Shown here: positions 8,385 through 16,594 of the stretch, piece by piece
Numbering within the stretch: the first letter of the stretch is position 1
Layout: every line of letters starts with the position of its first letter
Notes under the pieces: model-generated
The model's database searches: none
Seen by the model: only the letters and a program-made list of their open reading frames with translations
Told to the model about the DNA's origin: nothing
DNA from: Loigolactobacillus jiayinensis
Lineage (GTDB): Bacteria; Bacillota; Bacilli; Lactobacillales; Lactobacillaceae
Direction: 5' to 3'
DNA: 64,000 nt
Assembly: GCF_003946445.1 (NCBI RefSeq)
Contig: NZ_RHOF01000001.1
Span: forward strand, 1 to 64,000
Program-made: the position numbers and the translations under genes

Positions 8385-8525
8385 GGGATTAGACTAGCTG
8401 GCGTTTTGTAGACAACATATTAATTAGCTCTGAAATAGGTACCTAAGGTCAGAAAAATAAAACTGGCGCTGGGTATCTTTTTTAAGCTAAGAATCTGTTA
8501 CTGATGTCGTTTTTTGAAAGCGCTA

Positions 8526-8554
8526 TTGAGACTGAAATGGTGCGGGTGTAGACT
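8526..8554 (+). promoter_or_regulatory. Promoter of the aldo/keto reductase gene
   Basis: TTGAGA (8526-8531) and TAGACT (8549-8554) are separated by 17 bases, a good vegetative promoter about 50 bases before the start codon. The upstream gap also holds the 10-bp palindrome TAGGTACCTA (8437-8446), a possible regulator site. Confidence 0.5.
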
Positions 8555-8602
8555 GAATCTATGAACTGATAATACTGTAATATAGAAGGGAAGCAATTTT
8601 TA

Positions 8603-9598
8603 ATGTATAAAGCAGCAGATCAACGTTATGATCAATTAAAGGTACGTCACGCTGGACAAACTGGGTTAATGCTACCACCAATTTCGTTAGGTTTATGGCG
8701 GCATTATGGGAGTAATGACCCACTGAAGGCGCGGCAAGAAGTGATCTTACACGCTTTTGATCAAGGGGTTTTCCATTTTGATGTGGCCAATAACTATGGC
8801 AACAATGGGACTGACTTTGGCAGCACCGAAACCCTGCTGGGCCAAGTGTTAAGCACTGACCTCAAAGCTTATCGTGACGAGTTAGTGATTTCCACTAAGG
8901 CGGGTTATCTGATCCACGAGGGGCCATTTGGCTTTGGCACTTCACGTAAATCGATGTTGCAGGGTATTGATGATTCACTACGGCGCCTGCAATTAGATTA
9001 TGTCGATATTTTCTATGCCCATCGTTTTGATGATACGACACCAATTGCCGAGACCGTTCGCGCTTTAGATGATATTGTTCGGCAAGGTAAGGCGTTATAC
9101 GTGGGTATTTCCAATTATGAAACGCCGCAAGCACAGCAAGCCATCGCTTTATTCAAGCAGTTAGGGACACCATTTGTTCTCGATCAAATGAGCTATAATA
9201 TGCTGAACCCGCATGTTGTCACCAGCGGTTTAACGCAAGCTTTGGCTGATGCTGGTGCAGGCTTGATTGCTTATGGGCCACTATGTGAAGGCTTGTTATC
9301 TGAGCGCTATCTAAAAGGTATTCCTGAGGACTTTCCAATTCATCACACGAACAGTGCGTTGTTTGCTCAAGGCAAGCCAGCGGTTGTGGCGAAATTAAAT
9401 CAGTTGAATCAGTTAGCACAAGGCCGTGGACAGACCTTAAGTCAAATGGCGTTGGCTTGGTTGTTGCGTGATCAAGTCGTCGCCAGTGTTATTATCGGAA
9501 CGACTAGTGTGGCGCATTTAGATGATAATCTACAGGCACTGAACAATTCAACCTTTACAGCTGACGAGTTAGACCAGATCGACACAATTTTGAAATGA
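8603..9598 (+). CDS. Aldo/keto reductase, glyceraldehyde-3-phosphate reductase type
   Basis: A 331-residue (alpha/beta)8-barrel NADPH-dependent reductase. The catalytic tetrad is visible as D60 and Y65 (FDVANNYGN), K99 (VISTKAG) and H140 (FYAHR). The N-terminal YDQLKVRHAGQTGLMLPPISLGLW and the NYG..G(T)..GSTE region match the YghZ/AKR14 subgroup, which reduces L-glyceraldehyde 3-phosphate and methylglyoxal-like aldehydes. AAGGGAAGC precedes the ATG. It stands alone with its own promoter between pntB and a redox cluster, consistent with detoxifying reactive aldehydes with NADPH. The subgroup is likely; the exact substrate is inferred. Confidence 0.88.
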   Translation: MYKAADQRYDQLKVRHAGQTGLMLPPISLGLWRHYGSNDPLKARQEVILHAFDQGVFHFDVANNYGNNGTDFGSTETLLGQVLSTDLKAYRDELVISTKAGYLIHEGPFGFGTSRKSMLQGIDDSLRRLQLDYVDIFYAHRFDDTTPIAETVRALDDIVRQGKALYVGISNYETPQAQQAIALFKQLGTPFVLDQMSYNMLNPHVVTSGLTQALADAGAGLIAYGPLCEGLLSERYLKGIPEDFPIHHTNSALFAQGKPAVVAKLNQLNQLAQGRGQTLSQMALAWLLRDQVVASVIIGTTSVAHLDDNLQALNNSTFTADELDQIDTILK

Positions 9599-9724
9599 CA
9601 CCTAGTTGGGTAGCAAATAATTAATTTAATATTTTTAAGTTGGTACCGCTAGCTACGAAATCAGCAACTTACGCTAAGGTTGAGCAAGAACACCATAGGC
9701 TTCAACTTGATAGGAGGATTCAAC

Positions 9725-10376
9725 ATGAATTTGTTGGTTTTAGCTGCAAACGGACAAATCGCGCAACTTGTGGTACAACGAATTTTAACTGAAGCGCCAT
9801 TTAAGCATCTCCAGCTAACCTTAGTTTTACGTGATCATCAGCGTCTAAGTGAGTTAGCTGATAATCCCCAAGTCACCATTGTTGAAGGTGATATTACTGA
9901 TATTGCGGTGTTAAAGCGCGTTATGCCAGGTCAAGCGATGGTTTATATTGCTGTGGCTGATCAAGAACACGATAACAGCATCACTAAAAACGTGATCAGT
10001 GCCATGCAGGCTAATGGCGTCCAACGTGTGGTGGCAACTAACATTCTCGGTATTTATAATGAAGTGACTGGTGAATTTGGTCGTTGGCACTTACGCGTTG
10101 CTCGGAATACGCTAAAGCCGGCGATTGAAGCAGATAAATTGTTAGCGGCGTCTGGCTTAACGTATACGACATTGCGTTTACCATGGCTAAACGATCGGGC
10201 TGAAGTGGCCTACAGTGTTACTAGAAGGGCTGAACCATTCGGCGGCGTTTCTGTGTCTCGGCAAAGTGTTTCTGATTTAATTTTAAAAATTATTGGCGGA
10301 TCCTACGTATGGCGCCGATGACAGTCTGAGTCTGGCGGATCCAACCACTAGAGAGAACAAGCGCCCCGTATATTAG
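9725..10376 (+). pseudogene. NAD(P)-binding SDR-like protein with 3-prime frameshift
   Basis: An atypical short-chain dehydrogenase / NAD(P)H-binding protein (YwnB-like). The ATG at 9725 is preceded by AGGAGG, so the in-frame ATG at 9680 is too early. The Rossmann loop is LAANGQIAQLV near the N terminus; the body runs normally to KIIGG, then the frame ends at 10321 with SYVWRR. Reading one base further on, from about 10299, restores a family-like tail (DPTYGADDSLSLADPTTREN, then KRPVY) to a TAG at 10374-10376, directly followed by a terminator. One extra G around 10295-10296 explains this. It is either a real mutation that replaces the last 25 or so residues or a sequencing error. Most of the enzyme is intact, so it may retain activity. 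Confidence 0.8.
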
Positions 10377-10386
10377 ACGCAGTATT

Positions 10387-10416
10387 AACAGCAGTGTAGC
10401 AGCTGCTGTTTTTTTG
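10387..10416 (+). terminator. Rho-independent terminator
   Basis: AACAGCAG and CTGCTGTT arms followed by seven T. It sits 10 bases after the frame-restored stop of the SDR-like gene, which supports that stop as the ancestral gene end. Confidence 0.8.
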
Positions 10417-10438
10417 ACTAAAAATTTAAAAATAAGTC

Positions 10439-10469
10439 TTGCTATGGAGTGCAGACGAGGGTTTAGACT
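10439..10469 (+). promoter_or_regulatory. MerR-type promoter candidate before flavodoxin operon
   Basis: TTGCTA (10439-10444) and TAGACT (10464-10469) are 19 bases apart, and the spacer (TGGAGTGCAGACGAGGGTT) resembles a degenerate MerR-family operator. Long 19-bp spacers are typical of MerR-activated promoters. No MerR gene lies in the window. Confidence 0.4.
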
Positions 10470-10592
10470 AAGCTAGTCGAGTTGAACAAGTCTATACTTA
10501 ACAAGCATAGTTCGTATAAATATAGGCATTAGACGTATAGCTAAAAGATCACTAAAATAAAGGTATCAGCATTTAATTAGGGGGAGCAGCAA

Positions 10593-11069
10593 ATGAAAAA
10601 AGTTTTAATTGCCTATTATTCTTGGTCAGGGACCACAGCTAAACTGGCCCACTTGTTACAGCAGGTGACTGGCGGAGATTTATATGAAATGAAAGTCGCT
10701 GCCGACGTTTTTTCTAGCGACATGTACGCCACATCTGATATTGCGACTAAACAGCGGGCGACCAACGCGCTACCACAATTAGTTGGTAGCTTGCCTGATT
10801 TAAACCAGTACGACGTCGTTTTGATAGGCGGTCCTGTATGGTCAGGCGCACTAGCAACACCAGTGTTGACGTTCTTACAGCAAGGTCAAAACACGAAGGC
10901 GGTACTAGCGCCATTTTATACTGACGCTGGCACAAAAGGGGACTACGAAAAAGACTTTACCCAAGCTGCTGGACAACCGGTTAAACCAGGTATTGGCATG
11001 GATAGCATGACGTTAAATCAAGCTACTGCAATCGCTAAAGTAAAGGCATGGTGGCAGCAGAATTTTTAA
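10593..11069 (+). CDS. Flavodoxin-like FMN protein
   Basis: A 158-residue protein of the flavodoxin_4 type. The FMN phosphate loop SWSGTT is at residues 10-15 after strand KVLIAYY; IGGPVWSGALATPV (about 78-91) is the isoalloxazine-contacting loop of the family, and APFYTDAGTKGDYEKDF follows. It could be an electron carrier or a quinone/flavin reductase. GGGGAG precedes the ATG. It begins a tight run with the Spx-like gene (18 bases on from the chosen start) and a zinc alcohol dehydrogenase, all on the plus strand, suggesting a stress-responsive redox operon. Confidence 0.87.
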   Translation: MKKVLIAYYSWSGTTAKLAHLLQQVTGGDLYEMKVAADVFSSDMYATSDIATKQRATNALPQLVGSLPDLNQYDVVLIGGPVWSGALATPVLTFLQQGQNTKAVLAPFYTDAGTKGDYEKDFTQAAGQPVKPGIGMDSMTLNQATAIAKVKAWWQQNF

Positions 11070-11087
11070 TTTATGAGGAGAAATTTA

Positions 11088-11489
11088 ATGACCGTTAAAC
11101 TTTATATCGCATCAAGTAATGGTTCCAGCCGCAACGCGCGAGCTTGGTTTCAAAATCACCATATTCCATTTACCGAGCGTAACATTATGGCGCAGCCACT
11201 CAGTCCCAAGGAAGTTAAGCAGTTATTGCGCATGACTGAAAATGGGACAGCGGATCTCATTTCTACGCGAGCACGCATTTACAATAAATTACAGCTGGAC
11301 TGGGATCAGTTGACTACGAGTGAAGTGGTTGACCTAATTGCGCAGCATCCCGATTTGTTAAAGCGCCCAATCATGTTTGATGAAAAACGCTTGCAAATTG
11401 GCTATAATGAGGAAGATATCCGCCGCTTTTTGCCACGGCAAACACGCAAGTTAGAACTAGCAAAACTACAGGCCAAGTTGGCCATTTAA
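11088..11489 (+). CDS. Spx/ArsC-family regulator lacking the CXXC redox pair
   Basis: A 133-residue Spx-like protein that would bind the RNA polymerase alpha C-terminal domain. The Spx body is well kept: ERNIMAQPLSPKEVKQLLRMTENG, DLISTRA, RPIMFDEKRLQIGYNEEDIRRFLPR. However the CXXC switch near the N terminus of Spx is replaced: the segment reads ASSNGSSRNARAW, so N11 and S14 stand where the two cysteines belong and the protein has no cysteine there. It therefore cannot use the usual disulfide switch. The ATG at 11088 has GAGGAG seven bases upstream; the ATG at 11073 overlaps this site and is rejected. Embedded between flavodoxin and alcohol dehydrogenase genes, it may regulate this cluster or be set by protein level (for example by ClpXP). 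Confidence 0.88.
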   Translation: MTVKLYIASSNGSSRNARAWFQNHHIPFTERNIMAQPLSPKEVKQLLRMTENGTADLISTRARIYNKLQLDWDQLTTSEVVDLIAQHPDLLKRPIMFDEKRLQIGYNEEDIRRFLPRQTRKLELAKLQAKLAI

Positions 11490-11509
11490 TTATTAGGAGA
11501 TGTTTTTAA

Positions 11510-12553
11510 ATGAAAGCAACAGCATTTATTGAACCGGGTAAAGTTGCCGTCCAAGAGGTAGCTAAGCCTAAAATTGAAAAACCCACTGATGCAGTGATCA
11601 AAATTGTCCGTGCCTGTGTTTGCGGTTCTGATCTTTGGTGGTATCGTGGTATTGCTAAGCGGGAACCTAATTCATTAGTTGGCCATGAAGCGATTGGCGT
11701 TGTCGAAGCCGTTGGTGCTGAAGTTACTGATGTTCAAGCTGGTGACTTTGTGGTCGTTCCATTCACACACGGTTGTGGCCATTGTGCTGCTTGTTTAGCT
11801 GGTTTTGATGGCAACTGTCAGAATCAAGAGGCTGGCGGTAATGGCGGCTATCAAGGGGAATATTTACGTTTTACCAATGCAAATTGGGCATTGATTAAGA
11901 TTCCTGGTCAGCCACAAGATTATTCCGATGAACAATTGAATTCACTTTTGACGTTAGCTGATGTTATGGCAACCGGCTACCACGCCGCGGCCAGCGCTGA
12001 AGTTAAAGCTGGCGATACAGTTGTTGTTATGGGTGATGGCGCCGTCGGCTTGTGTGGCGTGATTGCAGCTAAGTTACGTGGGGCTAAACGTATTATCGCT
12101 ATGAGTCGCCATGAAGATCGACAAAAGTTAGCGCGTGAATTTGGTGCCACTGATATTGTCGCTGAACGTGGGGACGACGCCGTTAAACGCGTGCTGGCAT
12201 TAACTGATAATAATGGCGCTGACGCCGTACTTGAATGTGTCGGCACAGAACAATCTGTTGCCACGGCTGTTCAAGTTGGCCGTCCAGGGGCTATCGTGGG
12301 CCGTGTCGGTGTACCGCAAAAAGCAGAAATGAACACGAATCAATTATTCTGGCGTAATGTCGGCTTACGTGGCGGCATTGCTTCAGTCACCACTTATGAC
12401 AAAGAGGTACTGTTAGATGCCGTTTTAAGCGGTAAAATCAATCCAGGCAAAGTATTTACACAGCGCTTTGACCTCGACCATATTCAAAACGCATATGCAG
12501 CTATGGACCAACGGACAGCAATCAAGTCATTGGTTATTGTTAGTGAAGGTTAA
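11510..12553 (+). CDS. Zinc-dependent alcohol dehydrogenase family protein
   Basis: A 347-residue medium-chain dehydrogenase. Catalytic zinc ligands are C38, H59 and E60 (CVCGSDLWWYRG, GHEAIG); structural zinc cysteines are C89, C92, C95 and C103 (CGHCAACLAGFDGNC). A Rossmann loop GDGAVGLCG follows at about 175. It resembles the IMP dehydrogenase-neighbour / glutathione-independent formaldehyde-type family found with flavodoxins in lactobacilli, but the substrate cannot be told. AGGAG precedes the ATG. It lies 20 bases after the Spx-like gene, so it is probably the last gene of the operon; the large structured element at 12572 follows directly. Confidence 0.9.
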   Translation: MKATAFIEPGKVAVQEVAKPKIEKPTDAVIKIVRACVCGSDLWWYRGIAKREPNSLVGHEAIGVVEAVGAEVTDVQAGDFVVVPFTHGCGHCAACLAGFDGNCQNQEAGGNGGYQGEYLRFTNANWALIKIPGQPQDYSDEQLNSLLTLADVMATGYHAAASAEVKAGDTVVVMGDGAVGLCGVIAAKLRGAKRIIAMSRHEDRQKLAREFGATDIVAERGDDAVKRVLALTDNNGADAVLECVGTEQSVATAVQVGRPGAIVGRVGVPQKAEMNTNQLFWRNVGLRGGIASVTTYDKEVLLDAVLSGKINPGKVFTQRFDLDHIQNAYAAMDQRTAIKSLVIVSEG

Positions 12554-12571
12554 TTTTTAAATAAAGCGAGA

Positions 12572-12857
12572 GTGTGACATAAGACGGTTAGCTCCTGAGT
12601 ATTAGCATACTACTCCACAATAGTGGGTGATTTTCGTGCCGAAAATCTTTGGCGTTACGGACGTTGACCATTTAACTATGGCGAAGACCGCTAAGTTAAA
12701 ACATGGCAAGCGGAAGGAGCTGCGACTTGGACTTGCCGCACTTCGGCAATAGTCCAATCGACAACGGGAAGCACGTTCTGTTTAGCGAAATAAGTGTTAA
12801 TTTTGATACTTGGCAATCAGTGTTATTAAGAACGAGCGACAGTGTCTTATGTCACAC
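12572..12857. repeat. 286-nt structured intergenic element with terminal inverted repeats
   Basis: The 14-bp ends are perfect inverted copies: GTGTGACATAAGAC (12572-12585) and GTCTTATGTCACAC (12844-12857). Inside are further hairpins, including GATTTTCG/CGAAAATC (around 12631-12650) and a GGACTTGCCG / CGGCAATAGTCC pair (around 12727-12752). No open frame of note is present. Its 5-prime edge resembles the edge of the element at 32112 (GAG, then TGTGAC, then TAAG). It could be a MITE-like repeat, a non-coding RNA or a complex transcript end. No transposase relics were seen. Confidence 0.6.
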
Positions 12858-12871
12858 GTTTAACCTATAAG

Positions 12872-12921
12872 GCAATAATAAAACGGCGTCGCCAGTAAAG
12901 TGGTGACGCCGTTTTATTATG
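12872..12921. terminator. Bidirectional terminator
   Basis: ATAATAAAACGGCGTC (12875-12890) and GACGCCGTTTTATTAT (12905-12920) form a perfect 16-bp stem extended by a further three near-pairs. A-rich left and T-rich right flanks allow termination on either strand. Confidence 0.8.
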
Positions 12922-12938
12922 CATATAATCGACAAACC

Positions 12939-12967
12939 TTTTTGCTTTTTGCGACAATTGGTATAAT
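12939..12967 (+). promoter_or_regulatory. nudC promoter
   Basis: TATAAT at 12962-12967 with an extended TGG directly before it; a weak TTTTTG at 12939-12944 is 17 bases upstream. The start codon is 34 bases after the -10. Confidence 0.5.
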
Positions 12968-13000
12968 ATGAAGCATATCAGCTGAGAAGAGGTCAAAGTA

Positions 13001-13852
13001 ATGTTTCAAAATATTCAACCGCACATTTTAAATACCCAATACACACCAGAAGTGCCACTTAAATCGACCGATTATATTGTGATCATCCAGCAAGGTAAGT
13101 TATTACTGAAGCAGCACGCTGATAGCCAACAAATGCCAACTTTTGCTGACTTGCGCGCCGCTTATTCAACAGAATTTACGCAACCTAATTATCTATTATC
13201 AATTGAGCAGCACAGCTTTTTCACCTACGATTTGACGTTGAAGGAGACCACGGCGTTTAAATACGCTAGCTTAAATGCCTTACGGACGTTGCAGCCAGAG
13301 TGGCTAGCTTTTGCTGCTGCTACCGCTGCCCATTTAGCTAATTGGTATCTCCAAAACCGCTATTGTGGCCATTGTGGGCAGGCCTTGGTTAAGGGGACTG
13401 AAGAGCGTAACTTAATTTGCACAAATTGTGGCGCACAGATTTTCCCGAAAATCTCACCGGCAATTATTGTTGGGGTTAAACGCAATAATCAACTCTTATT
13501 GACCAAATATGCTGTTGGGTATGACCGCTATGCCTTGATCGCAGGTTTTGTCGAAATTGGTGAAACCTTAGAAGATACCGTTCGCCGTGAAGTTTTTGAA
13601 GAAACTGGGTTACAGGTCAACCATATTCACTACTATAAGAGTCAGCCCTGGGCATTTTCACAATCAATTTTAATGGGCTTTTTCGCTGATATTGCTACAC
13701 CAGATGCTTATACTACTGAAGAATATCGTTCTGATGAGGCCGAATTATCCGTTGCTAAATGGTTTGACCGTGACAAAATTCCACTTGATGACACAACATT
13801 GAGTTTGACCTGGGAAATGATCGGCGCCTTTCGTAGCGGTAAAATCAAATAA
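13001..13852 (+). CDS. nudC: NAD(+) diphosphatase / RNA-decapping Nudix hydrolase NudC
   Basis: A 283-residue Nudix enzyme that cleaves NADH to NMNH and AMP and can remove NAD caps from RNA. A zinc ribbon uses C122, C125, C140 and C143 (YCGHCG, ICTNCG). The Nudix box runs from about 182 (GFVEIGETLEDTVRREVFEE, then TG), with the metal-binding REXFEE. The downstream SQPWAFSQS (214-222) is the signature SQPWPFPXS motif of NudC, with A for the first P and Q for the second. The N-terminal domain is divergent, as usual. AAGAGGTC precedes the ATG. Transcribed alone from an extended -10 promoter. Confidence 0.93.
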   Translation: MFQNIQPHILNTQYTPEVPLKSTDYIVIIQQGKLLLKQHADSQQMPTFADLRAAYSTEFTQPNYLLSIEQHSFFTYDLTLKETTAFKYASLNALRTLQPEWLAFAAATAAHLANWYLQNRYCGHCGQALVKGTEERNLICTNCGAQIFPKISPAIIVGVKRNNQLLLTKYAVGYDRYALIAGFVEIGETLEDTVRREVFEETGLQVNHIHYYKSQPWAFSQSILMGFFADIATPDAYTTEEYRSDEAELSVAKWFDRDKIPLDDTTLSLTWEMIGAFRSGKIK

Positions 13853-13938
13853 TTTTGTGTCATTAAATGAAAATATGCTGTTGTTGGCACTGATTTTGGC
13901 GGGACAATTTTAAAAAATTCTAATTTTTTGTTGGTGCT

Positions 13939-13975
13939 TAAAGCCCGCTATAGCAGTAAATAAGCGGCTTTATTA
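13939..13975 (+). terminator. Probable terminator after nudC
   Basis: TAAAGCCCGCT and AGCGGCTTTA form a stem with one bulged C, followed by a short T/A-rich tail. Moderately convincing. Confidence 0.5.
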
Positions 13976-14070
13976 ATAACTTACAATGAATTATTAGAAT
14001 TTTATCATTGATTTTTCATGTGGTTTAACGCTATTATAGCGAGTGAAACGTAAAAAGCGAGGTTATTAAG

Positions 14071-15162
14071 ATGAGTGATAAATTAAAAGTTGGTGTGATT
14101 GGCGCCACCGGGATGGTCGGCCAACGCTATGTAACATTACTAGCGGATCACCCATGGTTTGAAGTTGTGGTTGTTGCGGCTAGTGCGCACAGTGCTGGCA
14201 AAACTTATGCCGAATCTGTTAATGGCCGCTGGAAGATGCAAGAGCCAATTCCTGATGACGTGAAGGATTTAGTATTGCTAGATGCAGCGGATGTTGCGGC
14301 GGTTGCGTCACAGGTCGATTTTGTATTCTCAGCTGTTAGCATGTCTAAGGATGAAATTCGTAAAATTGAAGAGGACTACGCTAAGACTGAAACGCCAGTT
14401 GTTTCGAATAACAGTGCGCACAGATGGACACCAGATGTCCCAATGATCGTTCCTGAAATCAACCCTGACCACACCGATATTATCAAATATCAACGTGAAC
14501 GTTTAGGTACAAAGCGCGGTTTCATCGCTGTTAAGCCAAATTGTTCAATTCAAAGCTATACGCCAGCGTTGGCGGCATGGCAGAAATTTGAACCAACGCA
14601 AGTCGTTGCCACTACGTACCAAGCTATTTCTGGCGCTGGTAAAACTTTGGAAGATGCCCCTGAGATTGTGGGTAATGTGATTCCATATATTCCCGGCGAA
14701 GAAGCTAAGTCTGAAGATGAACCATTGAAGATTTTTGGCCATGTCGATGCAGATAAACACGAAATCGTCAACGCTGAATCACCAGTGATCACTAGCCAAT
14801 GTTTGCGGGTACCAGTTTTATATGGACATACTGCGGCGGCTTTTGTGAACTTCAAACAAAATCCGACTAAGGAAGAATTGATTGCTGCCTTGGAAAGTTA
14901 CAGCGGTGAACCACAAAAGCTAAACTTACCAACGGCACCAAAACAATTCATTCAATATATGACTGATGATTTCCGGCCACAAGTGCGCTACGATGTGAAT
15001 TTTGAACATGGCATGGGGATCTCAATTGGCCGCTTACGTCCGGATAAGATTTTTGACTGGAAGTTTGTCGGTTTGTCACATAATACTGCTCGCGGCGCTG
15101 CCGGTGGGGCCATTTTATGTGCAGAATTGTTGAAAGCACAAGGCTATATTACTAAGAAATAA
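14071..15162 (+). CDS. asd: Aspartate-semialdehyde dehydrogenase
   Basis: A 363-residue NADP-dependent enzyme converting aspartyl phosphate to aspartate semialdehyde for threonine, methionine, lysine and diaminopimelate synthesis. The nucleotide loop is GVIGATGMVGQRY (8-20); the catalytic cysteine is C158 in KPNCSIQ, and the SGAGKTLEDAPEI and GRLRPD segments are the substrate-site signatures. The NCSIQ form and length place it with the archaeal/fungal-like ASADH branch that many lactobacilli use. The ATG has GAGG 11 bases upstream. Single gene with its own terminator at 15178. No riboswitch was seen in the 218-base leader. Confidence 0.95.
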   Translation: MSDKLKVGVIGATGMVGQRYVTLLADHPWFEVVVVAASAHSAGKTYAESVNGRWKMQEPIPDDVKDLVLLDAADVAAVASQVDFVFSAVSMSKDEIRKIEEDYAKTETPVVSNNSAHRWTPDVPMIVPEINPDHTDIIKYQRERLGTKRGFIAVKPNCSIQSYTPALAAWQKFEPTQVVATTYQAISGAGKTLEDAPEIVGNVIPYIPGEEAKSEDEPLKIFGHVDADKHEIVNAESPVITSQCLRVPVLYGHTAAAFVNFKQNPTKEELIAALESYSGEPQKLNLPTAPKQFIQYMTDDFRPQVRYDVNFEHGMGISIGRLRPDKIFDWKFVGLSHNTARGAAGGAILCAELLKAQGYITKK

Positions 15163-15177
15163 TAAGACTCAATTTAA

Positions 15178-15219
15178 AAATGCGTGCTATTCGAGTTAAC
15201 GAGTAGCATGCATTTTTTT
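15178..15219. terminator. Convergent terminator shared by asd and the GNAT gene
   Basis: AAATGCGTGCTATTCG and CGAGTAGCATGCATTT pair, with A-run on the left and T-run on the right, so it works on both strands. The stop codon of the minus-strand acetyltransferase (15196-15198) and its last residues lie inside the hairpin. Confidence 0.85.
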
Positions 15220-15801
15220 AGTGTATTTCATATATAAATAATTGTTAAAGCCACTTTGTTTAGGGTGCGTTTCAGCCACTTTTTTAAAGACTTGGTAGCC
15301 TAACTTTTCATATAAGCTGATTGCTTTTGTATTAGTGTCTGCAACTTCTAGCACATAAGTTTGATAAGGGGTATGCGCATGTAAATATTGGATAATTTGC
15401 GTTGCAACACCACGACCACGGTGCTGACTATCGGTTGCTACAAACTCAATGGCGCCCATCGTTGGTTGCATTTTAAATGGGTAAGGCTTGTCTTCAAATT
15501 CTTTTTTCAGAATTTTGTAGGCAATTGTGCCGCGGAACCAACCCAAATGATGGCGTAATTTTGATTGTTGTAACCTAATTGAAGGCACACGGTCATCAGT
15601 ACAGGCCGCAAAGCCTAAAACAGCGCCGTCCGCAATCGCTACATAAAAAACGGCCGGATTGAAAATATGCGTAAAAGCACGCGTTAATTTAGCTTGATCT
15701 TTAGAGAAAAACTTTAACCAGTCATAGAAACTAGCCACAAATATTCGGCTTACTTCTGGGCGTCGGTCACGGGTGGCGTCACTTAGCTTAATGATTTCCA
15801 T
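15196..15801 (-). CDS. GNAT-family N-acetyltransferase
   Basis: A 201-residue single-domain acetyltransferase. The acetyl-CoA loop is seen as AIEFVATDSQHRGRGVATQIIQYLHAHT (about 122-149; RGRGVA is the Q/R-x-x-G-x-A motif), followed by VLEVADTNTKAISLYEKLGYQVFKK, the typical GNAT C-terminal half. The N-terminal third is less conserved, so the substrate is unknown. AAAGGATAA precedes the ATG. Its 3-prime end (KKMHATR) is encoded within the shared terminator hairpin with asd. Confidence 0.85.
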   Translation of the reverse strand: MEIIKLSDATRDRRPEVSRIFVASFYDWLKFFSKDQAKLTRAFTHIFNPAVFYVAIADGAVLGFAACTDDRVPSIRLQQSKLRHHLGWFRGTIAYKILKKEFEDKPYPFKMQPTMGAIEFVATDSQHRGRGVATQIIQYLHAHTPYQTYVLEVADTNTKAISLYEKLGYQVFKKVAETHPKQSGFNNYLYMKYTKKMHATR

Positions 15802-15873
15802 AGTTATTATCCTTTATGAGTAAGTATCGTGGTTGAAGTTTTAAGATAACAGATTTAATGATCGCCAGCTAGT

Positions 15874-16566
15874 TTATTGCGTTAAAGCAGCAACAAAGCG
15901 ACTGGTGATTTCTGAAGGGCGAGTGATGGCACCACCGACAACGACACTGATGGCACCGCAGGTCAGTGCTTTTTTAGCCATTTCTGGTGTATGAATTCTG
16001 CCTTCAGCAATCGTAGGAATATTTTGGTGTGCCAAATCATGGATCAGCCTGTAATCAGGGCCGGTGAGTTGCTTACTTTCAGGTGTATAACCGCTTAAGG
16101 TAGTGCCAACAAAATCAATGCCGGCTGCGTGAGCCACTTCACCTTCCGCCAAGGTGGAAATATCAGCCATGAATAATTGCTCAGGGTATTTAGCCTTGAT
16201 CTGCTGAATAAATTCAGTAATGCTTAAACCATCATGGCGGGGCCGATTAGTGCAATCTAAGGCGATAACAGCCACACCAGTTGCCACCAATTCAGCAACT
16301 TCTTTTTGTGTTGCCGTGATAAATGGGCTTTGCGGTAAGTACTGCCGCTTAATGATACCGATGATTGGCAAAGTGGTCACTGCTTGAATTTCTTTAATAT
16401 CGCGTACCGAATTTGCGCGAATTCCGCTTGCTCCTGCGGTGACGGCAGCTTTAGCCATTAACGGCATTACGCCACCAGCTTCTGTGTATAATGGTTCACC
16501 AGGTAAAGCCTGGCAAGAAACAACCAACTTGTTTTTAACCAGCGCAATAAATTCGCTTGCTCGCAT
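15874..16566 (-). CDS. nanE: N-acylglucosamine-6-phosphate 2-epimerase
   Basis: A 230-residue TIM-barrel enzyme converting N-acetylmannosamine 6-phosphate to N-acetylglucosamine 6-phosphate in sialic acid and ManNAc breakdown. Family segments: [14 protein letters not shown] at the N terminus, [19 protein letters not shown] with the catalytic Lys, [17 protein letters not shown], and AEGRIHTPE with the conserved Glu, then [10 protein letters not shown]. The ATG at 16566 has GGAGG nine bases upstream; a TTG further out overlaps this site and is rejected. No nan transporter or lyase is nearby, so it stands alone, perhaps feeding exogenous or recycled ManNAc-6-P. Confidence 0.93.
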   Translation of the reverse strand: MRASEFIALVKNKLVVSCQALPGEPLYTEAGGVMPLMAKAAVTAGASGIRANSVRDIKEIQAVTTLPIIGIIKRQYLPQSPFITATQKEVAELVATGVAVIALDCTNRPRHDGLSITEFIQQIKAKYPEQLFMADISTLAEGEVAHAAGIDFVGTTLSGYTPESKQLTGPDYRLIHDLAHQNIPTIAEGRIHTPEMAKKALTCGAISVVVGGAITRPSEITSRFVAALTQ

Positions 16567-16594
16567 TTTTATATCCTCCAATTAAAATAATTAA

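Noticed and set aside
8412-8460. TAGGTACCTA palindrome as a strong operator
   Set aside because: A 10-bp palindrome alone is common by chance; kept only as a note in the promoter entry.
9680-9724. Longer N terminus for the SDR-like protein
   Set aside because: The AGGAGG site lies between the two ATGs and fits only the start at 9725.
12572-12857. A protein-coding gene inside the 286-nt element
   Set aside because: No frame of useful length with a ribosome site; the nested inverted repeats explain the sequence better.
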